Position numbers and translations under genes: made by a program. Shown here piece after piece: positions 12,159-15,007 of a stretch of DNA of 15,007 bases. The stretch is from Candidatus Falkowbacteria bacterium RIFCSPLOWO2_02_FULL_45_15. GTDB lineage: Bacteria > Patescibacteriota > Patescibacteriia > Patescibacteriales > XYC2-FULL-47-12. The stretch lies in NCBI GenBank assembly GCA_001777995.1, contig MFFV01000001.1, positions 7,360 to 22,366 on the forward strand. Direction: 5' to 3'. How positions within the stretch are numbered: the first letter of the stretch is position 1; each line of letters begins with the position of its first letter. The notes beneath the pieces are model-generated. The model saw only the letters and a program-made list of their open reading frames with translations. It was not told the DNA's origin and did no database searches.

Positions 12159-12500
12159 ATGCATTCAATACCGATGGAAGAGCGCGGGGATATAGTTATT
12201 TTACGGTTGGATGGACCTTTAGACCCAGCTCATGCCAATGCGTTGCAACACTACCTTGCCATCCTACTGACGGCTGGCTGGAAAAAAGTTATTATTGATA
12301 TGAATGAAGTGTCGGCAATTCTTTCTTACGGCTGCGGTACCTTAACGCATCTTATTAAAGAAGCAAAACAAAATGGGATGCAAATGAAATTTTTTGGCTT
12401 TCAGCCAGAACCGAAAGCTGTCTTAGAAAGAAACAACATTGATAAAATTCTCCCTTGTTATGCGACAGAAGAAGAAGCCATTGCTTCTTTTTCAAGTTAA
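12159..12500 (+). CDS. STAS-domain protein (anti-sigma factor antagonist-like)
   Basis: This 113-aa single STAS domain has: RGDIVILRLDGPLDPAHANAL, GWKKVIIDMNEV, SYGCGTLTHLIKEAKQNG, MKFFGFQPEPKAVLERNNIDKIL, and ATEEEAIASF. Such proteins usually bind an anti-sigma or kinase partner and are switched by phosphorylation of a serine in a DSSG motif. Here the motif reads L55-S56-Y57-G58, so the usual phospho-serine position holds Tyr and the preceding Asp is Leu. Control would have to differ, or the protein has another partner. The longest frame starts at 12129, overlapping the previous stop (ATGA). The ATG at 12159 has AAAGGA at 12146-12151, 7 nt before it, and fits domain starts better. No sigma factor or anti-sigma gene is in view. 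Confidence 0.88.
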   Translation: MHSIPMEERGDIVILRLDGPLDPAHANALQHYLAILLTAGWKKVIIDMNEVSAILSYGCGTLTHLIKEAKQNGMQMKFFGFQPEPKAVLERNNIDKILPCYATEEEAIASFSS

Positions 12501-12502
12501 GG

Positions 12503-12576
12503 TGGGTGGCACAAGATTTGAACTTGTGACCTTACGGATGTGAACCGTACGCTCTAACCAACTGAGCTAGCCACCC
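12503..12576 (-). tRNA. tRNA-Val (anticodon CAC), CCA not encoded
   Basis: On the minus strand the acceptor GGGTGGC pairs with GCCACCC. The D arm is GCTC/GAGC, the anticodon stem TACGG/CCGTA encloses TTCACAT (anticodon CAC), and the T arm ACAAG/CTTGT encloses TTCAAAT. The discriminator is A. The following bases are CCT, so the terminal A must be added. It abuts the stop of the convergent STAS gene with 2 nt between. Confidence 0.94.
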
Positions 12577-12648
12577 ATATTATACCTAAAGGAGTAAGTG
12601 CGATGCTCCCCGCCAGCAGCCCTGTCTGCTTACGCAGTTTGCGACGGG

Positions 12649-12670
12649 TAACCAACTGAGCTAATTGTCC
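12649..12670 (-). pseudogene. tRNA 5'-end remnant
   Basis: The minus strand reads seven acceptor-like bases (GGACAAT) followed by TAGCTCAGTTGGTTA, the D-arm region of a tRNA and identical over 15 nt to that of tRNA-Val 94 bp away. The sequence then departs (CCCGTCGC) with no anticodon arm, T arm or matching 3' acceptor ATTGTCC. Flanking taagtgc (12595-12601) and gcactta (12672-12678) are inverted repeats, and a small hairpin ctgcttacgcag lies at 12625-12636. I see no gene in the rest of this spacer. Confidence 0.65.
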
Positions 12671-12718
12671 TGCACTTATCGCTAATCATAAGAAAAAAAT
12701 ATTGATTCGTCAATACAA

Positions 12719-12755
12719 AAAAGCTCTGCTTCACCCAGAGCTTTTCTTTTTTTAT
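12719..12755. terminator. Bidirectional intrinsic terminator
   Basis: Perfect 10-bp arms aaaagctctg (12719-12728) and cagagctttt (12736-12745) have a 7-nt loop. T tracts follow on both strands, so it can stop the ldh transcript and any plus-strand read-through. Confidence 0.85.
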
Positions 12756-12770
12756 ATTTTAATTAACGTT

Positions 12771-13724
12771 TTAAATTTTAATACTGTCAATCGCGGCGCG
12801 GATTACTTTAGCTGACTGGTGCAGCTGCTTTTTTTCCAAAGCAGACAATTCAATGTTTAAGATTTCTTTGACGCCGCGGCGGTTTACTACCGCCGGCAAA
12901 GACAGATAAACATCGCTGATGCCGTACTGCCCGCTCAAGTAAACCGACGCCGGAAAAATATGGTTTTCATTATATAAAATCGCCCGCACGATCCGCGCTA
13001 CCGCGAGCGCGATCGCGTAATAAGTCGCTCCTTTTTTACAAATTAAATCATAAGCGGCGTTTTTAGTCTGCCGATAGGCGGCTTGTACCGCCTGCTTGTT
13101 ATACTTAGGAAAAACGGCAAGTTTGCCGCCCATGATGTTGGCGTGCGAATAAACCGGCACCGAACTGTCGCCGTGTTCGCCGATTAAATACGCGCCCACG
13201 CTCTCGGCCGCTACGCCCAAAGATTGCGCCAGTAAATAACGAAAGCGCGAGGAATCCAAAGCAGTGCCGGTGCCGAACACCTGATTAGCCGGGAATCCCG
13301 AGGCTCTATACGCGACATAAGTTAATACATCCAACGGATTCGTTACCATCAAAATAATGGCTTCGCTAGTATATTTAATAATTTTATGCATAATCTCGGC
13401 AACGATTTTGCTGTTGGCAGCCGCAAGCTCCAAACGAGCTTGCCCTTCTTTTTGTTTTAAGCCGGCTGTGATAACTATTACATCGGCATCGCGGCAATCG
13501 GCGTAACTACCGGCCCAAACTTTAGCCGGCGATAAAAAAGAAATCCCGTGCTGCAGGTCTAAAACTTCGCCGGCGCATTTATTTTTATCAATGTCAATCA
13601 AAACGATTTCGGATGCGATGCCCTGCAGCATTATCGCGTACGCGCTGGTAGCGCCAACCAAACCGGCGCCAATGATAACGACGCGAGTGGACTCAACTGG
13701 TTTGGGTGATTTCTTAAAAAACAT
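12771..13724 (-). CDS. ldh: L-lactate dehydrogenase
   Basis: This 317-aa enzyme reduces pyruvate to lactate with NADH. Visible are the Rossmann motif VVIIGAGLVG (15-24), acidic D44 after VLI that selects NAD, substrate-loop Q91 in AGLKQKEGQARLEL (Gln favours lactate over malate dehydrogenase, which has Arg there), R97, VTNPLDV, substrate-binding R160 in LDSSRFR, and catalytic H184 in IGEHGDSSVP. The open frame extends to 13829, but that extension translates a dispersed repeat and overlaps the gap stop. The ATG at 13724 gives the normal family length. It follows gap on the same strand, pairing NADH production with reoxidation, and ends at a strong terminator. Confidence 0.93.
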   Translation of the reverse strand: MFFKKSPKPVESTRVVIIGAGLVGATSAYAIMLQGIASEIVLIDIDKNKCAGEVLDLQHGISFLSPAKVWAGSYADCRDADVIVITAGLKQKEGQARLELAAANSKIVAEIMHKIIKYTSEAIILMVTNPLDVLTYVAYRASGFPANQVFGTGTALDSSRFRYLLAQSLGVAAESVGAYLIGEHGDSSVPVYSHANIMGGKLAVFPKYNKQAVQAAYRQTKNAAYDLICKKGATYYAIALAVARIVRAILYNENHIFPASVYLSGQYGISDVYLSLPAVVNRRGVKEILNIELSALEKKQLHQSAKVIRAAIDSIKI

Positions 13725-13752
13725 ATGAAAATTACTGACAAAAATTTTAATG

Positions 13753-13811
13753 GGATTGCTTCGTCGCCCCGAGTCCCGAGAACTCGGGATCGGGACTCCT
13801 CGCAATGACAT
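13753..13811. repeat. ATTGCTTCGTC...CTCGCAATGAC dispersed repeat in gap-ldh spacer
   Basis: The ends attgc (13755-13759) and gcaat (13802-13806) are inverted. Inside lie gagtcccga (13771-13779) and tcgggactc (13790-13798), and an alternative tcccgag/ctcggga hairpin. The core matches the element inside the first glycosyltransferase (1215-1245), in the opposite orientation relative to transcription. It could form a strong hairpin in the gap-ldh mRNA. Confidence 0.82.
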
Positions 13812-13815
13812 ATTA

Positions 13816-14847
13816 TTATAATTTGCCAAACATCTCCGCCATCTCCGCCAACCTATTGCTGTATCCCCACTCGTTATCGTACCAAGCGATTACTTTAACT
13901 AAATCGCCGCCGATGACTTTGGTTAAGGGCAAGTCTACGATAGCGGACGCGGGATTGCCGATGATATCCGAAGAAACCAGCGGCTCATTGGTAACGGCTA
14001 AAATGCCTTTTAAGCGCGCCGTGCCGCTCGCTTTGCGCAGGGCTTCGTTTACTTTATAAACGGTTACCGGTTTATTGACGACATATACGACATCCACGAT
14101 TGAGCCGCAAATTACCGGGGCGCGCAAAGCTAAGCCGTCAAATTTTCCCTCCAGCTGCGGAATGGTTTTGGCGGTGGCAATGGCGGCGCCGGTCGTGGTC
14201 GGCACAATGTTATGCGCGGCCGCGCGCGCGCGCCGCAGGTCTTGATGCGGTCCGTCGACTAAATTCTGGTCGGAGGTATAAGCGTGCGTGGTCGTCATCA
14301 CCGCTTTTTTTATGCCGAAACTTTTATGGATAACGGCGGAAACAGGCGCTAACGCGTTTGTGGTGCAGGAAGCTAAAGAAATAACCTTGTCTGATTTAGA
14401 AATTTTATTTTCATTCACGCCTAATACAATCGTTTTGATTTCGTCGCTTTTAGCCGGCGCGCTGATTATCACTTTTTTAGCGCCGGCGCTTAAATGCAGC
14501 AGCGCGCTTTCTTTATCCCTGAACCGGCCGGTGCATTCCAACACCACATCCACCGCCAACTTTTTCCAGGGCAATTCCTGCGGCTCTTTAACGGCAAACA
14601 CCGGATAGGTTTGGCCGTCTACCGCCAAGGACTCTTTGGCGCTTGATACTTTTTTTTCGTACTTACCGTAAACGCTGTCGTATTGTAAAAGATGCTCGAG
14701 CGTTTTAGGGTCGGTTAAATCATTAATGCCGACGACGGTTACGTTTTCATTGTTCAGCAAGACTTTAAAAGTATTGCGGCCGATGCGGCCAAAGCCGTTA
14801 ATCGCCACGCGAATTGTTTTTTTGTTAGTAAGAAAATTGTTAAACAT
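13816..14847 (-). CDS. gap: Glyceraldehyde-3-phosphate dehydrogenase, NAD-dependent type
   Basis: This 343-aa glycolytic enzyme oxidises glyceraldehyde 3-phosphate to 1,3-bisphosphoglycerate. The N-terminal Rossmann motif is IRVAINGFGRIGR (12-24), and D43 in VVGINDL fits NAD preference. The catalytic Cys161 is in LASCTTNALAPV, and His188 in TTTHAYTSDQ. Phosphate-site segments are HNIVPTTTGAA and the C-terminal WYDNEWGYSNRLAEM. Length and motifs are complete. The ATG at 14847 has no clear Shine-Dalgarno. It is upstream of ldh; the pair fits redox-balanced lactate fermentation. A terminator for an upstream transcript lies before it, so gap-ldh probably has its own promoter in 14848-14890, where I could not define boxes with confidence. 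Confidence 0.96.
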   Translation of the reverse strand: MFNNFLTNKKTIRVAINGFGRIGRNTFKVLLNNENVTVVGINDLTDPKTLEHLLQYDSVYGKYEKKVSSAKESLAVDGQTYPVFAVKEPQELPWKKLAVDVVLECTGRFRDKESALLHLSAGAKKVIISAPAKSDEIKTIVLGVNENKISKSDKVISLASCTTNALAPVSAVIHKSFGIKKAVMTTTHAYTSDQNLVDGPHQDLRRARAAAHNIVPTTTGAAIATAKTIPQLEGKFDGLALRAPVICGSIVDVVYVVNKPVTVYKVNEALRKASGTARLKGILAVTNEPLVSSDIIGNPASAIVDLPLTKVIGGDLVKVIAWYDNEWGYSNRLAEMAEMFGKL

Positions 14848-14890
14848 ATAAAGTGGTGAAATAATTAACTGCCCTAATTATACCACAACC

Positions 14891-14934
14891 GCTAAAAAAT
14901 AAAATTGGCTATACCCAAGTGAGCGATAGCCAAT
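14891..14934 (-). terminator. Intrinsic terminator of a transcript entering from the right
   Basis: attggctat (14904-14912) pairs perfectly with atagccaat (14926-14934). On the minus strand the stem runs into TTTATTTTTT. The gene it ends lies beyond the window; only short uncertain frames are visible in 14935-15007. Confidence 0.75.
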
Positions 14935-15007
14935 ACTGCATCAACGCCAAATCGTTAGTTAATAACGAGGGCGATACCCAGAACAGATTCCCATTGGCGC
15001 AGTAATT

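Noticed and set aside
12579..12584. A perfect TATAAT box on the minus strand just before tRNA-Val
   Set aside because: It ends only 2 nt before the tRNA 5' end, which would put the transcription start inside the tRNA, and no -35 box is seen.
13725..13829. N-terminal extension of LDH by 35 residues
   Set aside because: The extension translates a dispersed repeat and overlaps the gap stop; the family length and fold begin at the 13724 ATG.
14935..15007. C-terminal end of a gene entering from the right on the minus strand
   Set aside because: Two short open frames reach the edge, one ending at 14955 and one within the terminator stem. Neither is recognisable, so no partial gene is called, although the terminator implies one.

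Overview
The window looks like chromosomal DNA of a Patescibacteria (CPR) bacterium, probably of the Parcubacteria type. This is inferred from compact housekeeping genes, small membrane proteins resembling DUF5654 and DUF5676, moderate GC in genes against very AT-rich spacers, and fermentative genes (glyceraldehyde-3-phosphate dehydrogenase plus L-lactate dehydrogenase). TGA is used as a normal stop (for example at the end of cca), so the Gracilibacteria/Absconditabacteria code is excluded.

Layout. Most genes are on the minus strand. From left to right: tRNA-Thr(TGT); two family-4 (GT-B) glycosyltransferases; a plus-strand unit with promoter, structured leader, terminator and a 120-aa tail-anchored protein; a RelE-like toxin and Phd/YefM-like antitoxin with an operator-like repeat; rarA, uppS and a DUF167 gene; a plus-strand two-helix membrane protein; acylphosphatase, a MazG-type pyrophosphohydrolase and a SpoU/TrmH methyltransferase; three small membrane protein genes; tRNA-Pro(CGG) and tRNA-Ala(CGC); a two-helix/coiled-coil/GAF-like protein; cca; a plus-strand pair coding a muconolactone-isomerase-like protein and a STAS protein; tRNA-Val(CAC); then ldh and gap.

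The genes fit a small fermenting cell. GAPDH makes NADH and LDH can reoxidise it. UppS and the glycosyltransferases point to envelope glycan assembly. Cca matures tRNAs: tRNA-Ala and tRNA-Val here lack an encoded CCA, whereas tRNA-Thr and tRNA-Pro carry it. The three plus-strand units and two of the small membrane genes have strong Shine-Dalgarno sequences. Most minus-strand housekeeping genes have none that I can see.

The most unusual property is that palindromic or tandem repeats sit in frame inside at least five conserved genes (both glycosyltransferases, rarA, the TrmH-type gene and cca), each at a place where the protein family has a variable loop. One repeat family (CCTCTCC...GGAGAGG) occurs in three of them. 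Another (ATTGCTTCGTC...) occurs inside the first glycosyltransferase and in the gap-ldh spacer. This resembles the protein-coding palindromic elements of Rickettsia. The second notable item is the leader at 2693-2804, whose stem, alternative pairing and terminator have the form of a riboswitch or attenuator that I cannot assign to a known class.
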